NCBI GenBank assembly: GCA_964017235.1
Contig: OZ024930.1
Location: 151,280,221-151,344,220, forward strand
Reading direction: 5' to 3'
DNA from: Sabellastarte sp. h YS-2021
Lineage: Eukaryota > Annelida > Polychaeta > Sabellida > Sabellidae
Length of the DNA: 64,000 nucleotides
The notes beneath the pieces are model-generated. The model worked only from the letters and a program-made list of their open reading frames with translations, had not been told where the DNA came from and did no database searches. Shown here piece by piece: positions 11,741 through 23,432 of the stretch; position 1 is the stretch's first letter, and every line of letters begins with the position of its first letter. A program made the position numbers and the translations under genes.

Positions 11741-12459
11741 ATTTATCAAATCTTTAAAATCCACTTGGATTGGATGCCCTTTCATGGACTCAGATGCACC
11801 ATGGACATTCTATTAATTACAACTTAAATGTATCTTGTACATTAACCATTTTTGGAAAAAGCTAACAGCCAAAACCATAATTGCCTTTTGGAAGGATATT
11901 TTAAATTCATGGTAAGAGGTTTCCAAATCATGCTTAATTAAATGTGTTAAGGATATTATAATCAGCCCATTGTTGCAATGTAAAGCTTAAGTGACAATGA
12001 TATTTTTGATGCCGAATGATTTGGACATTCTGTCCACTGTATAAGTGATCCCAGTGAAATATGCGTGATTTTATCTCTAGAAGACCTACAAAAAATATAT
12101 ATATGGAAATATGAATCTTTTAGACTATTTTAGAATTAGCTGCTTGTGAGGTCATTCATGACTAAATATATACAGGTAAATAATAAAACCTATGCGAAAG
12201 TAATAAAACCTATGCGAGGCCTTTCATCCCATTCCATGGAAAAAAAAATTAACGAAAGTGAACAAGTTACATGAGACATGTACAATATTATAAATAATTC
12301 TTTATGTGAACCCAAATAAAAACCAATAATAAAATGAAGAATTAGACAAAAGTACATGATGAAATATATTTGAAATCTCCATCAGATTTTGCTGTGACAT
12401 GGCTAAACTTTTGAATTCTATACAAGATAATAGGTGTAGAAAATATTTAAATATTATAT

Positions 12460-12619
12460 GTAAAGATAACTGAGATATATGTATGTTATATGCAACTGAG
12501 CAAGAGTCCATTAAACATTTGTTTTTCTACTGTATCCAGACAAAACAGTTGTGGTGTTAAATTACCAAAAGGGCTGAGCTGAAAATAGGTGTAACACTTG
12601 ATGACTATATGTATGGCTA
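12460..12619 (+). pseudogene. LINE ORF2 C-terminal remnant, left half
   Basis: The frame at about 12,500-12,555 encodes EQESIKHLFFYCIQTKQLW, the 'E...HLFF.C...K.LW' signature found after the RT domain of many non-LTR retrotransposons. Upstream to 11,750 I see only AT-rich sequence. A MITE (12623-13356) interrupts it, and the LINE-like sequence seems to resume at 13360-13560. Confidence 0.45.
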
Positions 12620-12622
12620 TAT

Positions 12623-13356
12623 CCCAGTAAACATCACAAACGTTTATAAATGTTTAGTAAATGTATAAACGTTTTTAAAACCAAATATAAACCTAAATAT
12701 TGACAATTATTCAATATTAGGACTTTTTAAAACATTTTACAAAGGGTTAAGATTATCTTAACATCGTTTTCATTTTGGATGTTGATGTCAGCACAACTAT
12801 GTTGAAGAGAAACTGCAGAAATATTTCTGTAAGTAAATCTCGTTGTATCACTGTTGTTTCAAGCCATCATTAATTCTAAGTAGAGATATAAAAGTACATT
12901 ATATCATAGAATGCACTGTTCAAGGTTAAATTGATGTAAACAGGGTTATTATTCATAAAATGATGTTTGTTTACATTCTCCCTTGAATCATGCTGGATAC
13001 TTGAACCTATAAAGGGTAGTGTAGTTTTCGTGTAATATTCCTTACAAAACACATACATTTAGGGGATTTTAGTCATATCTGCAGTAAATAATTTATTGTT
13101 AAAGTTAAAACTACAATTTATGCTTCTAATTTTACTTTGTTTATAACTTAAATTTCACGCACTGTGGTTAAAGAAGAAAACATTATAAACCTTTTTAAAT
13201 GGTGTACAAACGTTTATCAACATTAATTAGCGTTTATAAATGTTTATGCTTAACCGTTGATAAATGTTTGTAGGCAAACGTTTAGGAGCCCATCATTTTA
13301 AACCTTAAATAAACCGTTCATACTTAAGTTTATAAACGTTTGTTATGTTTACTGGG
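12623..13356. mobile_element. MITE with CCCAGTAAACAT termini, 734 bp
   Basis: The left terminus CCCAGTAAACATCACAAACG and its inverse ending at 13356 (..CAAACG-type inverse, ..GTTTACTGGG) are flanked by TAT (12620-12622 and 13357-13359). AAACGTTTATAAA words, themselves palindromic around AACGTT, recur near both ends. No coding capacity is visible. The superfamily is unassigned. Confidence 0.65.
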
Positions 13357-13359
13357 TAT

Positions 13360-13560
13360 GTGCACCGTTATTATACGCCAATGAAATTACTAATTCTGTC
13401 AGCCAAAAACACATGTGCACAATCATCTACAAAAAAATTAATTTCTGTGTATTTCAAAAATTATTCAAAGACAAATATTTAGAAGAATTAATGCTTTCAG
13501 AATTGAAGGATATAAAACAATTTTTGAAAAAAAAGGAAATTGTATAAACTATAATATTTC
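13360..13560 (+). pseudogene. LINE ORF2 C-terminal remnant, right half
   Basis: After the MITE the sequence reads on with MKLLILSAKNTCAQSS-like and VYFKNYSKTN-like segments, resembling the 'ILLAK..IY..K' tail found after the HLFF motif in non-LTR elements. The frame is broken. From 13,560 to 14,800 I can name nothing beyond low-copy AT-rich sequence. Confidence 0.35.
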
Positions 13561-14859
13561 AGGATGTACAATTGTTTTACTTTAGTAACAAGTAATAAAT
13601 CTGAAAACAAAAAAGGAGAATAAAAATTTTTTAAATGATGGGCTAAAAGAGGGACTTCTCAAGCATTGTCACATTTCTAATGATGGTTACCCAACAAAAA
13701 GTTTCTCAAGTCTGAGAAGGTGGAAGTCCTGCACAATACATTGAGAGACTGCACATATCTTGAATGTTGGGTGGAGGTGTCCAAAGCAGAGAGGTCATAT
13801 AATGGGCCATGTTATGTATGTATTATAGAGTGGTTTATTGATATGTTTGAAGGATATAGCACTCCATCTGGGTGAGAATGCATCCAAGAACTTAAAAGAA
13901 TTTGGTTAGTTTGCAGAATGCTACTCGATTGCTTGTGACCATCAACTGATTTCAGTACTTATAACCGATGTCAGTATCAGAAGGTCCACAACAGGACAAT
14001 AAATTGCCAGCTTTGACAGGCATGAACCCCAGCCAGCAGATACAACTGGTACAAATGGACAACATTGAGATTCTTAGGAACAACTTCAGTTGTAAGAAGT
14101 AAACAGAATCCACAAAATATTGTCAGATGTAAGATTCACAGGCCATGATTTCTTACAAGTTGTTTTCATATTTTGAAAAATCCTAGAACCAATTATAAGG
14201 GAGATATAAGGCCCCTTTAGCATGATGACCCTACATGACCTTAAAGGAGGGGTCAAAGGTCAAATTTGACACTTGCAAAAGATTTCCAGACCATGATTTC
14301 CAAGTTGTTGAGTTGTTTTATCGTTCCAAACCCCTAGGACCAATGATAAGGGAGATGTTATGACTTTTTGATATACCCCCATTTGACCTAAAGATGTTAT
14401 ATGGCAGCCATTTTGTTTTCAAAAGAAGGCCAAAATTACTCTCTAATAAGTTTTCCTAGGTATTTGCATTTTGTGCAAATTTGACACAGCTAGCTGCAAT
14501 GTTTTAAATTTTAGAACATATCAATGATTTTCCAACAATCAGCTATGGTGGCCATGTTTTTTTCTTAAATTAGTACTATCATTTTTACACACATGTTTTC
14601 ACAGCCATAACCATTCTCTGCAAATTTGGTGAAGATATCTTCATAACTGAATGAGATATAAAGCTTGATTTGAAAATGTGACAAATGCACACATGCATGC
14701 ACACACATGCACGGAAGGTGTTTCATAATCTCCCAACCCCAGCCTTGGCCGGCAAGAGATAAAAAATGCAACTGTAGTAACATCTGTTTTTATAGCACCC
14801 CTTTTTCAATTTAGAAGTTTAAAACTGAAAAGTATTTTAAGCATTACCATGCCAATAGC

Positions 14860-15730
14860 TCTTGTCAGATACCATCCCAAAACTACTCAGCTGTAGATCC
14901 TGTTTCGGTTAGCATATACTGAAAATTTAGTGAAAATCTATGCATCGGTAGGCTGTTGAACACCCACAAAGCATTGCCACTGCAACAGTTGTTAAATACC
15001 CTTAAAAACTAATCAGTTTAAGATCCTCTTGGGGTACAGATATCCTGAAAATTTTGTAAAAATCCATGCATGGTTTTAGGCTGTGGAACACCCAGAATCT
15101 TTAAGGCCCCAAAAATCTTAAAAGTGTTGCCATGCCAACAGTTATTACCGGATACCCCCAAAACTAATCAGCTCTAGATCCTCTTGGGGTGAACATACCC
15201 TGAAAATTTGGCGAAAATCTGTACATGGGTTTAGGCTGTGGAACAACTACAAACTTTAAGACCCAAAAATCTTAAAAGTGCGGTCATGCCAACAGTTGTT
15301 GCCAGATACCCCCAAAAACTAATCATCTCTAGATCCTCTTGGGGGTAAACATATCCTGAAAATTTGGTGAAAATCCATGCTTGGGTTTAGGCTTTGGAAC
15401 ACCCACAAACATAAAAACCACAAAATCTTAAAAGTGTTACCATGGCAATAGTCATTACCGGATACCCCTAAAACCTAATCAGGCCTAGATCCTCTTGGAT
15501 TAAACATACCCTGAAAATTTAGTGACAATTCATGCATGGGTTTAGGCTGTGGAACACTCCAAAAAAACTTAAAGATCCCAAAATCTTAAAGGTGTTGCCA
15601 TGGCAACAGTTGTTTGCCAGATACCTCCAAAACCTAATCAAATCTAGAGCCTTTTTGGGTAAATATACCCTGAATATTTGGTGAATATCCAATAATTGCT
15701 TTAGACTGTGGAACACCCAAAAGCTTTATG
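14860..15730. repeat. Tandem repeat, period about 156 bp
   Basis: Each unit has CCTGAAAATTTGGTGAAAATC, GGTTTAGGCTGTGGAACACCC, AAAAGTGTTGCCATGCCAACAG and CTAGATCCTCTTGGGG blocks. The TAGATCC landmark falls at about 15020, 15176, 15331, 15487 and 15646, giving spacings of 155-159 bp over at least five units. Units are 75-85 percent alike by eye. The sequence is non-coding. The array stops just before the DIRS-2 left end. Confidence 0.75.
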
Positions 15731-16227
15731 CCCGCCAATGCCGCTGATGCGAAATGGCCAACGCTGAAGCCCTGAGGGTAGCCTTTATTGGCTGGGGTTA
15801 ATAAAACTGAGGCTTTATTGCACTACAACAACTTACCATGTGGAACTGAATGCTATCTTGGGAGACTGCAGGCATCCCGTCAGTATCCAAGAAAAATAGA
15901 CATTTAGTACTGGCCGGTGCCTCAACAGAAAGGTGAACCCCGTGGTTAAATACTGCTTAAACCTCCTTCTTCTCGTTGGCTGCATGATTAGGAAGTGTCT
16001 ATTTTTGCTCACTCACATTTTAATGAAATTCTCTGGATATGCCTATTGTTGCATGTTTAAAATTAGCCATTTCCTTTATTAATTGTCATAGCTCAGTCTG
16101 TACCATTTTCGGGGTGAGAGGATAAGTATTTTTCCTATTTTCAGTGTTGTAAGTTTACGGTTTGGCTTTGTTTGGACAAGCAAGTATGTTGTCCCATCAA
16201 GCTAACACTAACAAACCCAAAGCCTTA

Positions 16228-17340
16228 AAATGCCATCATTTCTGTGTTTCATTTGATAACTACTGACCATTCTGCAGAAAAGCAGGGATGGGAGACGACC
16301 ATTGTGTCACCAATAAAAAGCAATGCCAGTTATGTAGTTCTTTTACTGAAGAACAGAAAATGAAAATTAGGAACCGAAGACGACATGTTCGGAAACAAAA
16401 ATCTGATTCATCTAAAGACAACCTGAATCTGCTGGGGGACCCAGAAATGGAATAAGTGTTCTCAGGGTCTCATGAGGAATTAAAAAGCACTGTCCAGCAG
16501 TTATATTCTTCTCCTCCCCACTCCTAGCACTTGCGTTTAGATGCATTATCCATTAAAACGTTTCAAAACGTCCATCCAACTCCAGGCATAGCCCTCCAAT
16601 ACAGAATTGATAAAATTGAGAAAAGTCTGGGTTCACAATTGAACATCCAACTGCAGCAACAAATGGCAGTGTTCCAGGCAATTATGGAATCTTTGCAGTC
16701 TCTGAGAGTCAAGTTTAAATATGTCAAAAAGCCAGATTCCAAAGTTAAGTGGGGGTGGATCAGATCCCGGCTTCATATCTGAAGCCTGGTCCAAGCAAAC
16801 AACCTGACTTGCAAAAGTCCTGAACACTATTCAACCGAACACCCAAGGTTTGAAAGAACCCATGGAGACAGAATTTATCTGAACTTCTTCTGAACAAGAC
16901 AAACAGACAAAGATTCGTATTTTATAGGGAGGTAGATATGTCTGGCTTGCCCTCACAATACACAGAGGACATTGAAACTTTAAAGCAGATCTCCCTGACC
17001 CCAGGGGCAGTATGCCTAGGTCCTCTACCACAGTCTGGGCTCTGAATGAGGCAAAGGGCCAACAGGAGATTAGGCCAAGACTACTGTCAAAAGAATTAAA
17101 AGCCAAATTCAAAAGGGTGCCAATCCTGAAAAAGCAACCAGTCATAGTTATGAAAAGACCTGTGACTATCTAGATATTATGAATAAGAGGATTCTCATTC
17201 AGCAGAGAGCCTTAGCCCATTTTCTCCAGAGGGAGTTGTACAGCATGAGTAATTCAACCTTATCAGATGTGAGGCTGAAATGACCCATCTTCAACCTCAT
17301 TTGGGGGATTCCAGATGTCAGGAACTTAGGAGGTCCCCAT
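16228..17340 (+). pseudogene. DIRS-2 gag remnant
   Basis: From an ATG at about 16,228 the frame gives a cysteine/histidine cluster (HCVTNKKQCQLCSSFTEEQ) followed by a basic run, then after a stop ALQYRIDKIEKSLGSQLNIQ and MAVFQAIMESLQSLR, a predicted coiled coil also present in DIRS-3 (63.7-63.9 kb). Later parts match DIRS-3 gag in the VDMSGLPSQY-type and PRSSTTVWAL-type blocks. Multiple stops make it a pseudogene. Confidence 0.55.
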
Positions 17341-17341
17341 T

Positions 17342-18290
17342 TTGCGCAATGGTTACGTTCTACCATTCATCACAACACCAAAATTAGCCAGAGTTCTCCT
17401 GATTCACTCAGAATACAAGGCCCATCAAAAAGATCTAGCTCTGGCCTCTGGTATCCAGTCCCTTCTGTCAAAGAATGCTATAGAAAGGATGGAAAATGTA
17501 AAGTCTCTCACAGTCTCTCTTTACAGTCGCCTGTTCCTAGTCCCCAAGTCTCAGCGAAGGCGGAGGCCAGTGATAGACATAAGAAGGCTCAATACCTTCC
17601 TACTAGTAGAAATGTTCAAAATGGAAATACTAGAATCCATCAGGGCCTCTCTGATTCCAGAGTAATGGATCTTGTCCATAGATCTGTCGGACGCATACCT
17701 TCATATCCCCATCCACCCAAATTCAAGGAAGTACCTAAGGTTTTTGCCATGATTCTCAGGTGTTCCAATTCACCTGCCTCCCTTTCGGACTAGCCACGGT
17801 CCCAAAAGGAAGTGAAGCTGATGGCCTTCACAAGGGGAGTCAGACTTCACCAGTACCTGGACAACTGGCTTAGTGGGCCCCATCTCAGGAAGAGGCACAA
17901 GTGAATACTCAGTCCATGGTAGACCTGACACCGTCCTTACGGTGGATAATCAATCAAGAGAAGTCTGAACTCAAACCCACTCAGCTTTTTTCATTCGTGG
18001 GCTACAAATACCACCTAGATTTGGCCCTTGTAAAACCCACTCAAGAGAGATGTCTCGAACTTTAGGATTTGATCCTATGCTTAAAGTCAAAACATGTTTT
18101 GACTGCAAGATGTTTGATGTCGCTAATTGGGTTGCTCGCCTCAACAGAGAAGATGGTTCTGGAGGGATGCCTTTGACATGAGGCTATTTAAATTTTATCT
18201 CAGGGAGCACTGGAAATATGCTCAGTTGTTGGACAGCCTCCTTCCTTAGTCAGACACCATTTCAGCTCAGAGTGGTGGCAAAACCCTGTA
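17342..18290 (+). pseudogene. DIRS-2 reverse transcriptase
   Basis: A continuous stretch to 17665 encodes FLVPKSQRRRRPVIDIRRLN and FKMEILESIRASL. After a stop codon the frame continues with LSDAYLHIPIHPNSRKYLRF, carrying the first catalytic Asp region (motif A), and a degenerate catalytic box reads QYLDNW (about 17,850) in place of the usual YxDD. The second Asp is therefore Asn. Frames shift between 17,740 and 17,850. The polymerase is inactive as read. Confidence 0.7.
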
Positions 18291-18748
18291 AACGTGATGA
18301 AGGGTGCAGACTTTCACCCCAAAGACCACAGTATCCAAATCTTTACAGATGCCTCAAACAAAGGTTGGGGTGCTCACTCAGAGCAAGTCTCTACAATAGG
18401 TCTGTGGTCAGACAAGGAAAAAAGGTTACATATAAATGTTTTACAGTTGAAGGCAGTTTCTCTGGCCTTGAAACAGTTCAAGGGCCAGTGCCAAATGAAA
18501 CAGTGTTGGTTGCTACAGACAACCCAACAGTAGTAACCTACATAAACAAACAGGAAGGAACCCACTTAGCAGAGATGTGTGCTCTCCTGTGGAAAATCAT
18601 GACCTGGTGCCATCATTACCAGGTAACTCTAAGAGCCAGGCACATTTCAGAGTTCCTGAATGTGATGGCCAACCTACTATCCAGGTCGAACCAAGTCCAA
18701 TCAATAGAATGGTCACTGCATCCGCAGGTGTCCAAACAGATCTGTTAA
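18218..18748 (+). pseudogene. DIRS-2 RNase H
   Basis: The best frame from about 18,294 reads IQIFTDASNKGWGAHSEQ (catalytic Asp in FTDAS), RLHINVLQLKAVSLALKQF, then in a shifted frame VLVATDNPTVVTYINKQEG (TDN catalytic Asp) and ARHISEFLNVMANLLSR. This is the complete DIRS RNase H landmark series, split by one frameshift near 18,510. Gln replaces the Glu usually found in the 'ELKA' helix. It is the same domain as DIRS-3 60.7-61.3 kb. Confidence 0.75.
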
Positions 18749-18749
18749 C

Positions 18750-19945
18750 AGTGGTTCACTCCTCATGTAAACCTATGAGGAGTCCGAACCACAAAGTTCC
18801 ATTAGACATGTCTCCAGTCCCAGACCAACATGCTTGGGAAATAGATGATCTTAACATAAACTGGTCTGGTCTCACTGCGTATGCTTACCCTCCTTTACAG
18901 GGTGAACCAAAAAATCAGACAAAGCAATTGCCTCATCATTCTAATAGCCCCAGGCTGGCCAGAGATGCCCTGGTTTTGGGACCTATTGCAGTTCTCAACA
19001 GAGATCCCACTCCAGCTACCAGTGTCAACAACACTTCTCAAACAGTCCCACAACCAAGTGTTTCACAACAATCCACAACATCTTAACCTCCATGCCTGGT
19101 GTCTAGGCGTGGACAGCTCTAAGAACAAGGCTTTTCTTTGGGAGTGGCAGAGAATTTCCCCTCACAGGTCATCAACAAGCCAAAGTGGGCCCTATTTGAG
19201 AGATGGTGCAGAGAAAATTCGGTGGATTCTCTGCTCCCTCTGTGAAACAAGTCTCAGACTTTTGTATGTACCTGTACCAAGATCTAAACAGGTGTCCATC
19301 CACCATTTTTGGAATCTTCCAAAGTGGAACCTTTCTGCTATACTTAATTAGTTCACAAAAGCACCATTTGAGCTTATGAAAGACACAGACCTCAAACATC
19401 TTACACTCAACTGCTTTTTTGCTAGCTTTGGCCTCCAGCAAGCACTGCAGTGAAATTCATACCTGGGTTGCAAACAAAGTATCTAATTTAGGGCAATGGG
19501 AAAAGGTAGCTTTGTTCCCAGTCTTCAGATTTGATAACCAAAAACCAACAAGCAACAGAAGGTTCTCAAAGTGTGTCTCCAGTGACTATCCCTGCTTTGA
19601 CAATTAAAAAAAGACAAGACCCTGTGTCTGCTATGGGCCCTAAGTTACTATTTGGATCAAACCAAAGACCTGAGAGGGTCTCGATCCGTACTTTTCATTT
19701 CCTTCAAGAAAGGACAAACCTCAGACATCAGACCCACCACTCTCTCTTCTTACTTCAAACTATCCTACTTTACTACAAACAGGCAGATCAGCAGTTCTTT
19801 GACTTGGTCCAAGTTAAAGTGCATGCGGCCTCTAAGGCTGTTACGGTGGGGTTTCGGTGGACCAAATCATGCAAACTTGTCACTGGAAAGCTCACAACAT
19901 TTACACATTTTTTCCTAAAAGACCTTTACTTGGTCAGATAACGAC
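18750..19945 (+). pseudogene. DIRS-2 tyrosine recombinase
   Basis: Fragments in three frames match the DIRS-3 recombinase: LAPGWPEMPWFWDL-type at 18,950, the SDFCMYLYQDLNRCPST core-binding segment at about 19,255, AFLLALASSKHCSEIHTWV at about 19,410-19,460, LFISFKKGQTSDIRPTTLSSYF at about 19,690-19,760, and the C-terminal TASKA..GGVWVD region to 19,940. Tyrosine recombinases of DIRS elements insert circular DNA without target duplication. The scattered frames rule out function. Confidence 0.65.
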
Positions 19946-20249
19946 AACAATAGGTATTTGGGTCCAGTAGTAGTGGCTCAACAAATCCTAGACCCTTCAT
20001 ACTGGTTACCCTCAGAAAGAAAGGGGGGCATATCCGCTGCAGCTCAAGTCTTCAGGAATCTAATCCCAGGGTCTATATATAACTACCTCCTCAAGATATT
20101 TGGTAAGGTCTTTTATCTTTTTTGATTTAACAGTATTTGAACATGTATAATGTATTAGGAACTTATTCAGGTGTTCCCATAATCTATGCGAAAGGGTGGG
20201 AAGGTAATGAGATTTCAAGCCCAGGGCTTGTTGTCATTCGTGGTTAAGC

Positions 20250-20650
20250 CCTTGGGGGCTATATACTGTATAAGTGAGCATGGCTGTACCTCTCTTGAAA
20301 GTCTAGATTTCCAGGCCATCTTAAAGGCCAAATTCCCAGAACCGGGACACTGTAAGCAGGACTGGCTTTTTAAAACATTTATTCTAATCTAATTAATTTA
20401 AAATCAAAGAAAACATGACATATACCTGCATAACTGTATACTGTATAAGTGAGCATGGCTGCACCTCTCTCTTGAAAGTCCAGATATCCAGACAGTATCA
20501 GTACTGTCATTCATTCAAGTGTTCGGGTTTTTGCCTTCTTAAAGGCCAAATTCCCAGAACCGGGACACTGTAAGCAAGACTGGCTTTTTAAAACATTTAT
20601 TCTAATCTAATTAATTTAAAATCCAAGAAAAAATGACATATACCTCTAGT
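20250..20650. repeat. Direct duplication in DIRS-2 3' region
   Basis: A block starting ATACTGTATAAGTGAGCATGG and running through CCAAATTCCCAGAACCGGG to ATGACATATACCT occurs at 20261-20427 and again at about 20437-20645. The second copy has a ~50-bp insertion. A GAGCATGGCT block also ends DIRS-3 near 59,110, so this is the family's 3' non-coding segment, duplicated once here. Confidence 0.7.
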
Positions 20651-21163
20651 CTCAATTGTAATCCCTCCGCCTAGCGGTTGGATTCAACATTCAGTTCCAC
20701 ATGGTAAGCTATTGTAGCGGCCTTCCATGATACCACTCAGTTCCACATGCTAAGCTAATAGCTTATAAAAGCTACATTTAAGTAATTACAATTTTCAAAT
20801 TTGTACTGTTCCATGTGTAATTAGGTGGGTCACAAAGCAAGGGAGTGTTATTCCAGTACCTCAAGCAGCAATAATAAGGAGAATTTTTCAGGCACAAGAA
20901 AGGTCATATTGCAAGAGACGGCAGTGTCAATAAAACAACCTAAAGGGAGATAAAGAATGCAGATGCTGCAGTATCTTCCCTGTGGATAAGATCAAAGAAG
21001 CCATGGATAATGATGCTGACATACCTTCAAGCTCAGAAAATGGCAGGTTAGTACAACAAACAAAAAACAACAGATATTGAGATGTCTTACTACACAGGGA
21101 AGTGGAAGCTATGTATATGCCCAATGTTGTTAGTGATCCCATTTTTCGCTTTGTTGATGGTGC

Positions 21164-21865
21164 TTAGGGCCCAGATGATCTGAGGTTGTTGTTGGTTGTG
21201 TTCATAAATCTATCATTGGAGATCAAACAAACAGGAGGAAAGTGCATCAAAAACATAGGCACCTGGGTTAGGGGTGCAAAGAAAGGGCATAAACTCAAAC
21301 AAATATTTTGATACCCAATGGGTGGAGTGTATATGGAAAGATGTAAAATAGCCCCTTTTATAGGTTTAGTGGAGGACTTTGGGTTGGTATCCCCCATCCA
21401 TTGAGTAATGCTGAACTCCATATTTTTGACAGTATGTTTGGGTTGTGTTACGTGTCTGGAGACAGGGATGACATTATGTCCATTGGATATTTGAAGAAAT
21501 CTGCAGTGCTCATACATTCTTTGTCTTATAGGTATTTTGGTCTTTCCAATATGCTGGAAGCCACATTCAGGGCCATTACATTAGTACATTTAATTACATT
21601 AATTCATTTGAAGATCTCCTTTGAGTGGAAGCATGTTTTTATCTATTTTAGTCAGTTTGGGGCAATAAGTGCATTGCCCTAATCTAGCGCATAATGAATT
21701 GAAATATTTTTTGTTTTCAGTCTTTTCAGTGGGTGGGTAAGTAATTGAGGCCTTTGTGAGTAAGTCTTTAAGGTTGGGCAGTCTTCTGTAACCTACCAGT
21801 GGTTTTCCTTGAATATCTTTTAGTTCATCAGTATTTTTGATAATATTCCACTTATTTCTGAACAC
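21164..21865 (-). pseudogene. GIY-YIG endonuclease fragment (Penelope-like)
   Basis: Reading the minus strand from 21,865: LPNLKDLLTKASITYPP, then a Cys pair (CTYCPKL), then after a frameshift CGFQHIGKTKIPIRQRMYEH, then PVSRHVTQPKHT and ITQWM. The order 'LRNLL..', 'C..C', 'CG.QYIG.T...I..R..EH', 'PVS.H....H' is the GIY-YIG endonuclease tail of Penelope-like elements and related retroelements. The canonical GIY/YIG strand itself lies across the broken part. It is frameshifted, with no RT visible upstream. Confidence 0.55.
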
Positions 21866-21869
21866 ATAT

Positions 21870-22853
21870 TAGGAGAACACACTTAAACTACAGTATCGTT
21901 TAGCAAGCACTACTTACAGGAATCCCGCAGAAAGGAATATTTGGATGGACAAATTGCTCAATCTCATAAAAACATTGATACCTTTTTCCAAGATTAGGGG
22001 CTATGTGGACAGTAAGAACACATCACCCACTCAAAGTTCAACACTGCTTCAGAAACCCCATGCAGGTACTGTCACTACTATACTCGCTTCAGATAATACC
22101 ACCCAACTGATCACTTTTCTCATCTGGATTTGAATTAGTTTTGGAAAGTCTGTGGCCTGAAGAAATTGATGGCCCTCCCAATCAACGGATATTGCACCCA
22201 CAAAGTGTACTATGTCTACATTTACCATGCACATTAGAACACAAATCAATATCAGCACCCAAACTGATATATGCTACCTGCCACCCAAGGCCACACCAGT
22301 TTTCGAGGGACAGGGACAGACAGTTTGGACCACTAATGGTATCAGAGGAGTATCACCTCACTGTAAGTTCATTGATCACCCACCACTGTCAAGAAATTCA
22401 TTTGTTTCTTACCCCACCAATTACTCCTGATATGCGTACTCCTGATCTCTAGATGCTGTACTGAGAAATTTCAGATAGAAAGAGAGAGGTCAAATTTACC
22501 AAGCTCTATTTTTCTAGGAGAAACTGGTACACACAATACTTCAGCACTATTGAGAATCACAACACTGACTTTATTTGAGCCAAGGGGAATCAATTGTTAC
22601 ATCCCACATGGGTATGGTCTTAATTTAACACCTCTGGATCAATAATGGTCAGAATAAATGTGTTATTTTCTGAATTTAGAGAGATAATACTTTAAGTCAC
22701 TGAAATTTGGCCTTTAATCATTCATTTGTTCGCATTTACAACCTATTTTTGTGAATATTTGAACTCACATTCATATTATTTAGTGAGATAACTAGCTGAT
22801 CCACTGGATCCAACATCTGATCTACCAGATCCAAGCAGAGGCCCTGTCAGTAC
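21870..22853. other. Intergenic, no recognisable gene
   Basis: Short open frames at 21945-22133 and 22141-22452 overlap one another and show no familiar motif; base composition is unremarkable. The stretch ends at the Polinton A target duplication. It may be the flank of a retroelement whose other part is the integrase remnant at 58.6 kb, but nothing here proves that. Confidence 0.3.
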
Positions 22854-22859
22854 TTCAGG

Positions 22860-23432
22860 AGTAGTAATAGCTGAGTCTGGTCAGCTATATGGCTCGTTAA
22901 AATTGATTTATTGCTCATTTATTCTTGATTTATTTAACAAAGGTTTATCTCTACATCAATCTGAATCACTCTTTGGTCACGAGTGCATTATGACCTCTAC
23001 ATAATAAATCTTTTAAATGTAATATGTGTGCATTATGGAACTGTATCTATTTTATGAGAGGTCCTCGGTGGCCTAGTGGTTAGCAAGTTTGGCATCTAAT
23101 CATAGGCTGTCACCTCTGTGGGTTCGAGTCCCACAAGTGGCAATGCTGAGGACCTGTCCCAATATGACCCTGGCTGTTGAACGGGACGTTAAACCCCAAC
23201 TTTGACTTTGACTTTGTATCTATTTTATGAGGTAACAGCTCATGTATTTGAGTCATGATTTTCAACTTTTTTTAGAAAACTCAACTTTAGTGTGCATCAC
23301 AGAGTCATGATTTTTCCATTAATCATTCAAAATAATGTATCTATGTACTTGAGTCATGATCTATCCATTAGAACTGTATATATCTTATGGGGTAACACCT
23401 CATATACTTTAGTCATGATTTTCATCTAATTT
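22860..23432 (+). repeat. Polinton A left terminal inverted repeat
   Basis: The first 56 bp are identical to the inverse of the right end; further in, identity drops with small indels (for example the CACGAGTGCATTATGA and GTGTGCATTATGGAACTGT blocks are shared). A SINE splits it at 23059-23214. After the SINE, GTCATGATTTTCATCTAATTT-type units recur two to three times, so the inner boundary near 23,432 is approximate. Confidence 0.8.
23059..23214 (+). mobile_element. tRNA-derived SINE, copy 1
   Basis: A tRNA-like head carries a Pol III box A (TGGCCTAGTGGTTAG) and box B (GGTTCGAGTCC). It is followed by a conserved tail with GAACGGGACGTTAAACCCCA and a short TTTGAC repeat. A 17-bp target duplication TGTATCTATTTTATGAG flanks it at 23042-23058 and 23215-23231. 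It lies in the left terminal repeat of Polinton A and is absent from the right one. Confidence 0.85.

Larger units (their letters stand above)
15823..20717 (+). mobile_element. DIRS-type tyrosine-recombinase retrotransposon (DIRS-2)
   Basis: Inverted termini of about 30 bp occur at 15823-15852 (CTACAACAACTTACCATGTG..) and 20688-20717 (the inverse, two mismatches). Between them, in order, are a gag-like region, RT, RNase H and a tyrosine recombinase, the DIRS layout without an LTR or DDE integrase. All coding parts carry stops or frameshifts. The 3' non-coding part holds an internal direct duplication and an extra TCAGTTCCACATG copy just outside (20736). Confidence 0.75.

Noticed and set aside
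18577-19086. 169-residue open frame as a separate gene
   Set aside because: It overlaps DIRS-2 RNase H and recombinase homology in other frames and has no motif of its own.
23059-23145. A functional tRNA gene (box A and box B present)
   Set aside because: The tRNA-like part continues into a conserved SINE tail, is flanked by a long target duplication, and an almost identical copy occurs at 44844. I did not see a proper cloverleaf with a clear acceptor stem.
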